From an uncultured Bacilli bacterium (GTDB lineage Bacteria; Bacillota_I; Bacilli_A; RF39; UBA660), in the NCBI GenBank assembly GCA_934149515.1, contig CAKPFD010000008.1, positions 1 through 52,824 on the forward strand: 52,824 nt of DNA, read 5' to 3'. Shown here in pieces: positions 31,715 through 39,989 of the stretch (position 1 is its first letter; every line of letters starts with the position of its first letter). The position numbers were made by a program, and so were the translations under genes. A model generated the notes under the pieces. That model was not told the origin of the DNA. It did not search any database and saw only the letters and a list, made by a program, of their open reading frames with translations.

Positions 31715-33352
31715 TTACACATTTTTTGTTTCTATGTATTTTTGTAAACGGTTTTTAAATTCATCTATTCCGATAATTTGTAATAATTCATATAGATTTG
31801 GTGTTTGAGTTCTACCAGTTAAAATTTGTCTTATCGCTTCACAAATGGTACCAATATGACCTTTGTATAATTCTTCATTTTCTTTATACATTTTCGTAGA
31901 TGGTGCATAACCATGTCTTTCAGCTAATAATTGAATTTTTTTATACCATTCATCTTGTGAATCATTTTTATCGTAAATAGTAATATATTCTAATAAAAGG
32001 TCTGTATCTTCAATGGTATCTATTGTTTTATAAGGATCTCCTTGATAAAACAATTCGTTAAATATATACATACTTTCTTGTTTAATATCTTTGTAAGTTG
32101 CAATATCTTTTCTTGGACGTTTACTATTTCTTTCGATGTTTAAGAAAGCAATGACACTTTCTTTGTGCTGTTCCATTAATGTTGCAAACGCTTTATCATA
32201 TTCTTGATAATAAGCAAGTGCATCTTGATAGAGGGTTTGGGCTGATAATCTTGAAAAATACGTTCTAGCAATATTATCTAGTTTTTCCATATCAAATAAA
32301 GTTCCACCAGTTGGCATTTTCTTAAATGTAAAGGTAAAATCTTCAATGGATTTATCTTTGTTTTGAATATACCATTCCTCAAAGTTAGTGTTTGCAAGGG
32401 TTGCAAGATATAAACGAACTGCATCTACTGGAATTCCTGCTTCTTTATAGTAACTAACAGAAAATTCAGGATCTTTTCTTTTACTTAGTTTTCGAACTTT
32501 TCCATCTTCTTTTTTAGTAAGTGGAGCAATATGAGCATATTTACAAGGTTTGAAGCCTAAAAGTTGGCAAAGTTGCAAGTGTTTTGGAAAACTTGGTACC
32601 CATTCATCTCCCCTAATCACATGTGTTGTTCTCATTAAATGATCATCAACAACGTGAGCAAAATGATATGTTGGTATACCATCTTTTTTCAAGATGACTT
32701 CATCCAAAATGTTTTCTGGTAAGGTTATATCACCTTTAATCATATCATGAAGAATAATTTCTTTATGCATATCTCCAGGTGATTTCATTCTGATAACGTA
32801 GCTATCTTTATTATCTAGATGCTTTTTTACTTCTTCTAGTGATAAATCACGATCAACTGCATAAACACCATAAATACCAATTGCTTCTTTTCTTAGCTCT
32901 TGTCCTTGTCTTATTTCACTAATTTCTTCTTCACTCATAAAACAAGGATAAGCCTTGCCTTCACTAACTAGTTTTTTGGCATAAGCTTGATAGATTTCTT
33001 TTCTTTCACTTTGACGATAAGGGCCATAATTACCACCATAAGAAAAACCTTCTGTTGGTTGAATTTTAAAATGATCAAGTGCACCTAATATTAGATCTGT
33101 TGCACCTTCTACTTCCCTTTTACTATCAGTATCTTCTATTCTTAAAAAGAACACTCCATCACTTTGTCTTGCAAGTTCACTACTAATAAATGCTCCATAC
33201 AGATTTCCTACATGCATAAATCCAGTGGGACTAGGTCCAAATCTTGTTACCATAGCTCCTTCTTTTAGATCTCTTGGTGGATATTTTGCTTCTATTTCTT
33301 CTACAGTTAATGGTAAGTTTGGAAATAATAAATCTGCTAACTCTTGTTTCAC
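31715..33352 (-). CDS. gltX: glutamyl-tRNA synthetase
   Basis: Charges tRNA-Glu (and, in bacteria without GlnRS, tRNA-Gln for later amidation). Seen: an N-terminal extension of about 35 residues before TRFGPSPTGFMHVGNLYGAF (HIGH-type motif as HVGN), RIEDTDSKREVEGA, and the KMSKS-type motif VRKLSKRKDPEFSV. It is a long form (545 residues against the usual 470-490) with a helical anticodon-binding C terminus. The start is GTG 33352 with GGAG 8 bases upstream; another GTG at 33361 lies on that site. It starts 40 bases after tRNA-Gln with no terminator between, so the two are probably cotranscribed. Non-discriminating charging is possible but not provable here. Confidence 0.93.
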   Translation of the reverse strand: MKQELADLLFPNLPLTVEEIEAKYPPRDLKEGAMVTRFGPSPTGFMHVGNLYGAFISSELARQSDGVFFLRIEDTDSKREVEGATDLILGALDHFKIQPTEGFSYGGNYGPYRQSERKEIYQAYAKKLVSEGKAYPCFMSEEEISEIRQGQELRKEAIGIYGVYAVDRDLSLEEVKKHLDNKDSYVIRMKSPGDMHKEIILHDMIKGDITLPENILDEVILKKDGIPTYHFAHVVDDHLMRTTHVIRGDEWVPSFPKHLQLCQLLGFKPCKYAHIAPLTKKEDGKVRKLSKRKDPEFSVSYYKEAGIPVDAVRLYLATLANTNFEEWYIQNKDKSIEDFTFTFKKMPTGGTLFDMEKLDNIARTYFSRLSAQTLYQDALAYYQEYDKAFATLMEQHKESVIAFLNIERNSKRPRKDIATYKDIKQESMYIFNELFYQGDPYKTIDTIEDTDLLLEYITIYDKNDSQDEWYKKIQLLAERHGYAPSTKMYKENEELYKGHIGTICEAIRQILTGRTQTPNLYELLQIIGIDEFKNRLQKYIETKNV

Positions 33353-33392
33353 GTGAATCACTCCATCTATTTTAAAAAAATTATTTTCTTAT

Positions 33393-33467
33393 TGGTTGCC
33401 CCAGTTAGATTCGAACTAACGCATCATGCGGTCAGAGCGCATTGCCTTACCACTTGGCCATGGGGCA
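33393..33467 (-). tRNA. tRNA-Gln (anticodon CTG)
   Basis: Acceptor TGCCCCA/TGGGGCA (U1-A72, typical of tRNA-Gln), discriminator A, encoded CCA, anticodon stem ATGCG/CGCAT with loop CTCTGAC (CTG), T arm GTTAG-TTCGAAT-CTAAC. All stems pair. Reads CAG. It lies directly upstream of gltX. Confidence 0.93.
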
Positions 33468-33481
33468 ATAACAATAACTAT

Positions 33482-33511
33482 ATAATACCATATTTTTATC
33501 TTTAGTGACAA
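33482..33511 (-). promoter_or_regulatory. promoter of tRNA-Gln/gltX/pepC
   Basis: Minus strand: TTGTCA (33506-33511), 18-base spacer, TATTAT (33482-33487), also TGG-extended. No other promoter is evident before gltX. Confidence 0.72.
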
Positions 33512-33529
33512 TATAAATTTAGGCAAAAG

Positions 33530-33553
33530 AAGAAAAACAGCCAAAAGCTGTCT
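33530..33553 (-). terminator. terminator of tkt-sirA-yneF region
   Basis: Minus strand: ACAGC-TTTTGG-CTGT type hairpin (33537-33541 with 33547-33551) followed by TTTTTCTTC. Confidence 0.75.
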
Positions 33554-33555
33554 TG

Positions 33556-33765
33556 TTACATATATTTCCCCATTGATTTCATCATTTGATTGACTTGTTT
33601 TTGACTTGGTTTTCTTCCCATTTGCGTCATTAAGGCTTTGATCATTTCTTCATTAATTGGTGGATTCTTTTTCATATATTTCTTTGTTACGAAACGTGCG
33701 ATAAAAAAGCCAATGACAACTCCAATTATCAAACCGATGACAATTAATAATATATCATGTCCCAT
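33556..33765 (-). CDS. yneF: YneF family (UPF0154) membrane protein
   Basis: A 69-residue protein with one N-terminal transmembrane helix (about residues 4-24), followed by a basic cytoplasmic part with NPPINEEMIKALMTQMGRKP and a QVNQMMKSM tail. This is the UPF0154/YneF signature, common in Bacilli and of unknown function. In B. subtilis yneF follows tkt and sirA exactly as here. GGAGATG precedes the ATG. A hairpin follows its stop. Confidence 0.92.
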   Translation of the reverse strand: MGHDILLIVIGLIIGVVIGFFIARFVTKKYMKKNPPINEEMIKALMTQMGRKPSQKQVNQMMKSMGKYM

Positions 33766-33810
33766 AAATTCATCTCCTTTACTGCTCTTATTTTACAGGA
33801 AAATAATCGT

Positions 33811-34236
33811 TTAGACAAGAGATTTTCTCATTTCCAAAAAGAAATAGTCTTGGTTTTTAAAATCGCAAATAAAGAAATTATTATTTAGGGTGTTGAATAC
33901 TTGAAAGAAGAAACAATTGTAATAATTTGTTTTTATACGCATGAAAGCTCTTTTTATTTCAAGTGATGTAATCTCATCTTTGGCAGGATTATTGTAATAG
34001 TGAATATTTCCTCTTTTGCTATAAGGAATATCTTGATGATATTTTAAAAATAGATGATGATCAAATTTTTCTTTATCTATTTTTTTGGTTAGCTGATGAA
34101 ACAGACTATAACCATAATCGATATCTTCTTTTTTTAATAAATAGATTTGTTCAAAAATATTATATAAGGTAGATGGGTTATGTTGGTATAATTCTTTAAA
34201 TTCATCTTTTACTTCAAACACATAAAATTCTCTCAT
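33811..34236 (-). CDS. sirA: SirA-like protein (sporulation inhibitor of replication)
   Basis: In B. subtilis SirA binds DnaA domain I and blocks new rounds of replication when sporulation starts. The product here is 141 residues, starts MREFYVFEVKDEFKELYQHN and contains LKYHQDIPYSKRGNIHYYNN and FFICDFKNQDYFFLE. The Tyr/Phe-rich alternating pattern and length suit the SirA family. The position between tkt and yneF is the B. subtilis arrangement and is the stronger argument. The start is ATG 34236 with GGTGAT upstream. If correct, this organism has or had Spo0A-linked replication control. No Spo0A boxes were identified in this window. Confidence 0.7.
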   Translation of the reverse strand: MREFYVFEVKDEFKELYQHNPSTLYNIFEQIYLLKKEDIDYGYSLFHQLTKKIDKEKFDHHLFLKYHQDIPYSKRGNIHYYNNPAKDEITSLEIKRAFMRIKTNYYNCFFFQVFNTLNNNFFICDFKNQDYFFLEMRKSLV

Positions 34237-34286
34237 TTTTATCACCATGATTATTGTAGCGAAGGAATGAAGAGAATTTTGTCGAA

Positions 34287-36269
34287 TTATTTAAGAAGTT
34301 CTTCTATTTTTAAAGAAATGGCCTCTTTGGTAAATCCAAAGGCTTCGTCAAGGGCTTGCTTAGACCCACTAGCTCCAAAGGTATCTACTGTAAATAAGTA
34401 ATTATCGTTATAGACAAACTCGTACCATGAATATGAAGAAGAACGTTCGATAACAAATTTTTTAATTCCTGCTGGAAGTAATTGCTCTTGTAAGGTTTTA
34501 TCTAGTTTTTTGTAATGATCTAGTGATGGCATACTAACAACTCTTAGATCATAGCCTTTTTCTTGTAAGGCTTCACTAACTTCTAATCCTAGAGCTACTT
34601 CTTCTCCTGTAGCAATGATAATACCATCTAATTTTCTTTCTTCATTTTTGATGATATAAGCTCCATCGGCTACTAAAGGAATGGATGTTGTTTCTAACAT
34701 TTTGGCTTTATTTCTACTTAAAATAATAGCAGCTGGCATTTCCTGTTGGTAAATTGTTTTGTAAACTCCTATTACTTCATTACTATCTGCTGGGCGATAG
34801 ACTGTTAAATTAGGTGTTGCACGTAATGATACCAATTGTTCTATTGGTTGATGAGTTGGACCATCTTCCCCGACACTAATAGAATCGTGTGTAAAAATAT
34901 AAGTAATTGGTAAATTCATCATACAAGCTAATCTTAAGGCTGGTTTTAGATAATCACTAAAACTCAAATAAGTAGAAATGAAAGGACGATATCCTGACAA
35001 GGCAAGACCGTTAGCAATAGCAGCCATAGCAGCTTCTCTTACACCAAAGGCGATGTTTCTTCCACTATAATCTTTAGAAGAAAAAGTTGGCGTGTTTTTT
35101 AAATAAGCCATTGTGCTTGTGGCAACATCTGCTGATCCTCCGATAATAAGAGGGCTAATAGCAGCATAAGAATTTAACATTTTATTGGAAGCTTCTTTTA
35201 AATATTCTGCATCTTCTTGAGGTTTTTCATAATCAATGGTTGTTAATTCGATTGTTTTATCTTTATTTTGCAATTGCTGTAATAGATTTTTCTCATTCTC
35301 ATCTAACGTTTGTATTTCTTCAAGAAAGGCTTCAAATTTTCCTTTATTTCTTTCTTCGATCATGGATTGAAAATCTGTTAAAACTTCATTTGAAATTGTA
35401 AATGGAATGTTACGAACATTTAGCTGTTGTTTGATATTTTCTAAGTCGTCTTCTTGTAGAATACCACCATGAATTTTGTTGGTACCAGCAAGGCTTGAGT
35501 ATTTACCAATCGTTGTTTTTACTTGGATTAAAGTTGGTTTGCTGTTGCTCTTGGCTTTTTCTAGTGCTTTATCAATAGAACTAACTTCATCAGTTGCTGT
35601 TATTACTTCCCAATTCATTGCTGTAAAGCGTTGTTCAATATTATCGATGAAAGTCATATCAGTTGGTCCATCTAAACTAACGTGATTGCAGTCATACAAA
35701 ACAATTAGGTTATCTAAAACATTTACACCTGCTAAACTTGCAGCTTCATATGTGATACCTTCCATCAAGTCCCCTTCACCACACAAACAATAAACGTTAT
35801 AGTCAATTAAGTTACTTTTTTTGGTATTTAATAAGGCGGCACTATGTTTTTCAGCAATTGCCATACCAACTGCCGCAGCAAAGCCTTGTCCTAATGGACC
35901 AGTTGTCATTTCTACTCCTTGTGTTTTTTTGTATTCTGGATGACCTGGTGTGATAGAACCTAATTTGCGGAATTGCTTTAAATCTTCTAATTCGATGTCA
36001 TAACCTGCTAGGGATAAGGTGGCGTATAATAAGGCAGAACCATGACCACTACTCATAACAAAACGATCGCGATTGAAATAATCTGGATGTTTTGCATCAA
36101 AGTGTAGATGATGTGCATATAGTGTGTAAAGAATAGGAGCTGCCCCTAAAACAATACCAGGATGTCCACTTCCGGCTTCTTGAATCATATCTAGTGCTAA
36201 AGCTCGTATTTGATCAACTATTTTATTTTCGTTAATTTCTTTACTGTTGTCTTTTGATAAAGCTAACAT
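34287..36269 (-). CDS. tkt: transketolase
   Basis: Transfers two-carbon units between sugar phosphates in the non-oxidative pentose phosphate pathway, with thiamine diphosphate and a divalent cation. Seen: RALALDMIQEAGSGHPGIVL, MSSGHGSALLYATLSLAGYD, TTGPLGQGFAAAVGMAIAEK, the ThDP motif GEGDLMEGITYEAASLAG with YDCNHVSLDG, and the second-domain FTHDSISVGEDGPTHQPIEQ. At 660 residues it is full length. AAGGAGATG precedes the ATG, and a TTGCTT/TATGAT promoter lies upstream. deoB in this window would feed ribose 5-phosphate into the same pathway. Confidence 0.97.
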   Translation of the reverse strand: MLALSKDNSKEINENKIVDQIRALALDMIQEAGSGHPGIVLGAAPILYTLYAHHLHFDAKHPDYFNRDRFVMSSGHGSALLYATLSLAGYDIELEDLKQFRKLGSITPGHPEYKKTQGVEMTTGPLGQGFAAAVGMAIAEKHSAALLNTKKSNLIDYNVYCLCGEGDLMEGITYEAASLAGVNVLDNLIVLYDCNHVSLDGPTDMTFIDNIEQRFTAMNWEVITATDEVSSIDKALEKAKSNSKPTLIQVKTTIGKYSSLAGTNKIHGGILQEDDLENIKQQLNVRNIPFTISNEVLTDFQSMIEERNKGKFEAFLEEIQTLDENEKNLLQQLQNKDKTIELTTIDYEKPQEDAEYLKEASNKMLNSYAAISPLIIGGSADVATSTMAYLKNTPTFSSKDYSGRNIAFGVREAAMAAIANGLALSGYRPFISTYLSFSDYLKPALRLACMMNLPITYIFTHDSISVGEDGPTHQPIEQLVSLRATPNLTVYRPADSNEVIGVYKTIYQQEMPAAIILSRNKAKMLETTSIPLVADGAYIIKNEERKLDGIIIATGEEVALGLEVSEALQEKGYDLRVVSMPSLDHYKKLDKTLQEQLLPAGIKKFVIERSSSYSWYEFVYNDNYLFTVDTFGASGSKQALDEAFGFTKEAISLKIEELLK

Positions 36270-36300
36270 GTTTTCATCTCCTTAATCAAATTGTATTTAT

Positions 36301-36329
36301 ATCATACCACTAATCATTTTGGAAAGCAA
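36301..36329 (-). promoter_or_regulatory. tkt promoter
   Basis: Minus strand: TTGCTT (36324-36329), 17-base spacer, TATGAT (36301-36306), TGG-extended. Confidence 0.72.
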
Positions 36330-36342
36330 AAGAAATTGCCAG

Positions 36343-36371
36343 TTGCACTTTTAGAAAGAGTGTGCTATGAT
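36343..36371 (+). promoter_or_regulatory. tRNA-Thr promoter
   Basis: TTGCAC (36343-36348), 17-base spacer, TATGAT (36366-36371), divergent from the tkt promoter. Confidence 0.75.
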
Positions 36372-36381
36372 TTTTTTAGAT

Positions 36382-36455
36382 GCCGATATAGTTTAGTGGT
36401 AAAACAGATCCTTGGTAAGGATCAGCGGTAAGTTCAATTCTTACTTTCGGCACCA
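36382..36455 (+). tRNA. tRNA-Thr (anticodon GGT)
   Basis: Anticodon arm GATCC-TTGGTAA-GGATC with GGT; T arm GTAAG-TTCAATT-CTTAC; acceptor GCCGATA/TTTCGGC with one U6-U67 mismatch; discriminator A and encoded CCA. Reads ACC and ACU. It is a single gene with its own promoter and terminator. Confidence 0.9.
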
Positions 36456-36465
36456 GATTGATACT

Positions 36466-36495
36466 AAACTCGAACTTTTTATAGTTCGAGTTTTT
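36466..36495 (+). terminator. tRNA-Thr terminator
   Basis: AAACTCGAACT pairs with AGTTCGAGTTT, followed by TT; an 11-bp stem around a 6-base loop. Confidence 0.85.
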
Positions 36496-36543
36496 AAACA
36501 CTAATTTTTATGATAATATAAAAATATAAATTGGAGGGTGAAA

Positions 36544-36789
36544 ATGAGAGAAATAAAAATCAATGGTATTTACAAACACTTCAAAGGAGATTATTATTTA
36601 GTTATAGATGTTGCAAACCATTCTGAAACGAACGAAAAATGTGTAATTTATAGAAGCCTATATGGTGATATGAATTTATGGATTAGACCAATAGAAATGT
36701 TCTTGAGTGAAGTTGATCATGAAAAATATCCTAATATAAAGCAAAAATATAGATTTGAATTACAAGAAATAAAAAGTGTAAATCATTAA
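36544..36789 (+). CDS. DUF1653 family protein
   Basis: An 81-residue protein with REIKINGIYKHFKGDYYLVI, then CVIYRSLYGDMNLWIRPIEM and FLSEVDHEKYPNIKQKYRFE. This is the full DUF1653 domain, a small beta-rich fold of unknown function common in bacteria and usually stand-alone. GGAGGG precedes the ATG at 36544; a GTG at 36538 lies on that site. A hairpin follows its stop. Confidence 0.92.
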   Translation: MREIKINGIYKHFKGDYYLVIDVANHSETNEKCVIYRSLYGDMNLWIRPIEMFLSEVDHEKYPNIKQKYRFELQEIKSVNH

Positions 36790-36842
36790 AAATGTTATTT
36801 ATCAGTTAGTAGTTAATTTTATTACTGATTGAATGTAATTTT

Positions 36843-36869
36843 AAAGCGACCATCAAAAGGTCGCTTTTA
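36843..36869 (+). terminator. terminator after the DUF1653 gene
   Basis: AAAGCGACC (36843-36851) pairs with GGTCGCTTT (36859-36867), then TT; 9-bp stem, 7-base loop. It could also act for the minus-strand S41 gene. Confidence 0.8.
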
Positions 36870-36940
36870 TGTTGTTATGTATTTAGATAAAAAATTTCAT
36901 GAAATATTAAAAGAACAATTCTATAGATGTAAAGATAAAA

Positions 36941-38170
36941 TTAAAAGTTCTTTTTCTTAGAAATATTTAGTTTTTTAAATAGTTGATTTTGCTCCTTTAG
37001 ATAATGAATCGCTTCTATCATTTGACTATCATGTTTTTTTATTATTTGATCTTTTGTCAAATATACATACTTATCAGGATGCAATACTATTGGTTCTAGT
37101 AATTCTTTTTTGTTATTGAAATAAGTAATAAACTGCTCTTTTTCATATCCCGTAACCGATAATTTCTTATCATAATACCAGTATGTAGAGCTACACATTG
37201 CTTTTAAATTTAATTTGTCAATATCTAAACAGCTAGAATAATTTCCAAAACAATTTAGACTTGTTCCTATATCTGTCCCTATTATATAAGCACCTATTTT
37301 TTTAAATTCTACCAAGGCCATTCTACCACTTGAAAAGACATATTCGTTCACTAATACAACAATATTTTTATTTTTTAAAAAATTTATCAATGGTTTGATA
37401 ATTGCTGAATTCCCACCACCGTTATATCTTAAGTCAATGATATAGTTATTTATATCATTATGCTGTTTCAAATTTAAAATTAATTGGTTCATCTTTTCTT
37501 TATCTTTACATGAATTATAATGAATGATATAGCAATCATTTATCGTTTCCACCAAATAGTTTTCTGGGATTTGAACATTGTATGGTTCTTTTGGCAAATT
37601 ATTTATATCAAAAATAATATCTATTAACTCACCATTACTATCTGAAACAGTATAGGCAAATTTTTCAGTATCATTATTCATGCTGGGTAATGACTTCAAG
37701 ATGTTTGAATCAGATAAAAAAGATTGAGTTACTGCTAATAAATGTTCTTTAGTTGAATAGCAGATTATTTTTTCTGTTTCATATAATATTTTTCGTATAT
37801 CAATACCATTAATTGCTATTACTTGATAACCAATTACTTTTTGATAAAGTGGTGATATGCTTGTAATATAAACTTTATTGTTGTCTATTTTAAAATCTAG
37901 TGGCAAATATATATTATTTTTGAAACTAATTTTTGTATGAGAGTCATATTTATCTAACATTAGTTTTATTAATTCTGAAGCAATATAATAAATGTCAAAC
38001 TGATCATATTCATTTTTATTTAACAGTTCATTAGTTTTTATTGCCAATTCCTCTTTTGAGTGAAAGAAGTAGAAAGCTGGATGACCTTCAAAATTAGAAT
38101 CCCCATTTTCAAAATAATTAAATATTTCTGTTAGAATTTTCTTTGTTTCATTTTTGTTTATTTTCGTCAT
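36941..38170 (-). CDS. S41 family (tail-specific protease-like) peptidase
   Basis: A 409-residue protein with the S41/C-terminal-processing protease core: YIIDLRYNGGGNSAIIKPLI, then VVLVNEYVFSSGRMALVEFK (the catalytic Ser is expected in SSGRMA) and GAYIIGTDIGTS. A helical N-terminal part and a short PDZ-like stretch (YQKVIGYQVIAINGIDIRKI) precede it. The usual catalytic Lys spaced after the Ser is not obvious. No signal peptide or membrane helix is seen, so it is predicted cytoplasmic, unlike typical CtpA enzymes. It follows the broken surface-protein gene on the same strand, with AAAGGAT about 11 bases before the ATG. It is more AT-rich and Asn/Ile-rich than the core genes around it, suggesting an accessory origin. 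Confidence 0.82.
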   Translation of the reverse strand: MTKINKNETKKILTEIFNYFENGDSNFEGHPAFYFFHSKEELAIKTNELLNKNEYDQFDIYYIASELIKLMLDKYDSHTKISFKNNIYLPLDFKIDNNKVYITSISPLYQKVIGYQVIAINGIDIRKILYETEKIICYSTKEHLLAVTQSFLSDSNILKSLPSMNNDTEKFAYTVSDSNGELIDIIFDINNLPKEPYNVQIPENYLVETINDCYIIHYNSCKDKEKMNQLILNLKQHNDINNYIIDLRYNGGGNSAIIKPLINFLKNKNIVVLVNEYVFSSGRMALVEFKKIGAYIIGTDIGTSLNCFGNYSSCLDIDKLNLKAMCSSTYWYYDKKLSVTGYEKEQFITYFNNKKELLEPIVLHPDKYVYLTKDQIIKKHDSQMIEAIHYLKEQNQLFKKLNISKKKNF

Positions 38171-38203
38171 ACCAATTCTCTATCCTTTCAGTTTCTAATA
38201 TCT

Positions 38204-39161
38204 TTATTTAATTTCAAAAGGTTTTTCTACAGTACCGTTGCCAGAAGCAAATTGAATGTTTGATTTTAAGGTTATGATAGGAATGACATTATTATTATAG
38301 CTTCTATCCACGTTATAATTGGTAAACATAAACCATGCTCCATTTGATCTTACAATTTTTGCAGCACCAATTGTGTTATTGTTTTCATCTACAATAATAT
38401 TTGAAGTATTTACCTCTAATTTTCTGAATTTTTATAAGAATATATATCATAAATTGAAGCGGAACAAGTAGATATGCCCCAGCTAGATTTAACTAAATAA
38501 TCAGCATAATTACTTGGTATTATAGAGGTATCACTTAAAAATGTGATATTTAAATAATTTCTTATATAACTGTTTTCATAATTAAAATTATTTGTTTTTG
38601 TTTCAACATATTTAACATCAAGATTTATAGTATTTTGTATTGTATCAGATTTATATTTTCCTGCCCAAACTAATTTGATTGTACCATCAGAATTTATTTT
38701 AATGATTCTCCAATAATTATTATTAAATTTAACGAATTTTTTTAAATTATCTAAATTTTTATATTTTTGATGATAGGTTCCATCCTCGCCTTTTTCGGTA
38801 TATGAATCTCCACCTTTAAAAATATACTCATCGCCTATTTTATACAATACAGAGTTATTAATTTCATTTTCATTGGCTAAATTTAGTTGAATGTTTCCCA
38901 TTTTAACGGTATTACTATTTTGATTACTATTATTAAAAGAAGAATGATTTAATTTTAATATAAGTATACTTGCAATGATTACAATGACAGCGAAAATTCC
39001 TATTATCAAACCAAAATGGTGATTGTTCGTTAAATGACAATTGTGGAAGACCAATATTTTGATTAAAACTTTGACTATTTAATGATTGGTTATTAGGTAT
39101 TTCGTTATTACCCCTGTATATTAAAATTATTTTGATTTGAATTATTTGATTCTTGATTCAT
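38204..39161 (-). pseudogene. frameshifted membrane-anchored surface protein gene
   Basis: Three adjacent frames together give one protein of about 318 residues. Frame 1 starts at ATG 39161 (AAGGAGTG upstream) with an Asn/Gln-rich tail. A +1 in G4 (39111-39114) and a +1 in T4 (minus strand; A4 at 39013-39016) lead into the membrane helix FGLIIGIFAVIVIIASILIL and an outer domain with FNNNYWRIIKINSDGTIKLV. A -1 in the A tract (T5 on plus, 38429-38433) shifts to the C terminus, which continues FRKLEVNTSNIIVDENNN and ends ASGNGTVEKPFEIK at 38204. The architecture is an N-in membrane anchor with an outer domain, of a kind seen in gut Firmicutes. Function unknown. Each shift is a one-base change in a homopolymer. 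Confidence 0.78.
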
Positions 39162-39258
39162 TTTTGACACACTCCTTATTTATATAAATTATTCTACCAT
39201 AGATTCTTGTATTTTTGATATTAATGTTGTGTTTTTTTCTCATGATATCTTTAAATCG

Positions 39259-39267
39259 TGTTATAAT
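39259..39267 (+). promoter_or_regulatory. tmk extended -10 promoter
   Basis: TGTTATAAT; no good -35. The ATG is 25 bases further on. Confidence 0.55.
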
Positions 39268-39292
39268 GGTAAGAAAGGTAGGTTTGAAAGAT

Positions 39293-39973
39293 ATGAAAAA
39301 AGGAAAAGTAATTGTTATTGAAGGGGCATGTGATGGAATTGGTAAAACGACACAGTACCAATTGTTAAAGAAGCAATTAAAAAAGGATGGAAAGGAAGTT
39401 GTTTGTCATCATTTTCCTTCTTATGGGATGTATCAAGCGATGGCAGTAGAAAAATACCTAAATGGTGATTTTGGAAGCGTTGAAACGTTATCGCCTTATT
39501 TTGTTAATAGTCTTTATGCAACTGATAGAGCAATTACTTGGTATAGTGAATTAGAAAAAGAGTATGCGCAAGGAAAGACAATTTTACTTGATAGATATAC
39601 TACTTCTAGCCTAATTTATCAAGCAGCTTCTTTTGCTACTAACGAAGAAAAGAAAGCATTTATTGATTATATTATTGATTTTGAATACAACAAAATTGGA
39701 CTTCCAAAACCAGATGTAGTTATTTTTTTAACAGCACCTTTTACATTAGCAATGAAGATGAAACAACAAAGAAAAGAAAATGAAGGATTAGAAAATGATA
39801 TTCATGAACGTAATTTAGATTTTATGCAAAAAGTTTATGATAATGCTTGCTTTGTAGCAGATTATCTTGATTGGGAAAAAATTGTGTGTAATAAAGATGA
39901 TGAAATGCGTTCTATTGAAGATATTCATCAAGAAGTTTATCAATTAGTAAAGAAAAATAAAATGGTAAAATAG
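39293..39973 (+). CDS. tmk: thymidylate kinase-like protein
   Basis: Phosphorylates dTMP to dTDP. Seen: VIVIEGACDGIGKTTQYQLL as P-loop, VVCHHFPSYGMYQAMAVEKY, LYATDRAITWYSELEKEYAQ, the DRY-like motif ILLDRYTTSSLIYQ and PDVVIFLTAPF, then the lid region with ENDIHERNLDFMQKVYDN. It has 227 residues from ATG 39293; the frame is open to 39215, but that includes the promoter. The P-loop has one more residue between EG and DG than the usual EGxDGxGKTTQ. Tmk is essential and no second copy is seen in the window. A terminator hairpin encloses its stop codon. Confidence 0.9.
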   Translation: MKKGKVIVIEGACDGIGKTTQYQLLKKQLKKDGKEVVCHHFPSYGMYQAMAVEKYLNGDFGSVETLSPYFVNSLYATDRAITWYSELEKEYAQGKTILLDRYTTSSLIYQAASFATNEEKKAFIDYIIDFEYNKIGLPKPDVVIFLTAPFTLAMKMKQQRKENEGLENDIHERNLDFMQKVYDNACFVADYLDWEKIVCNKDDEMRSIEDIHQEVYQLVKKNKMVK

Positions 39974-39989
39974 GTGCCATTTTATTTTT
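39959..39989. terminator. bidirectional terminator tmk/GT2
   Basis: AAAATGG (39959-39965) pairs with CCATTTT (39977-39983), followed by ATTTTTT; the tmk stop codon lies in the loop and the convergent gene ends inside the right arm. Confidence 0.65.
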
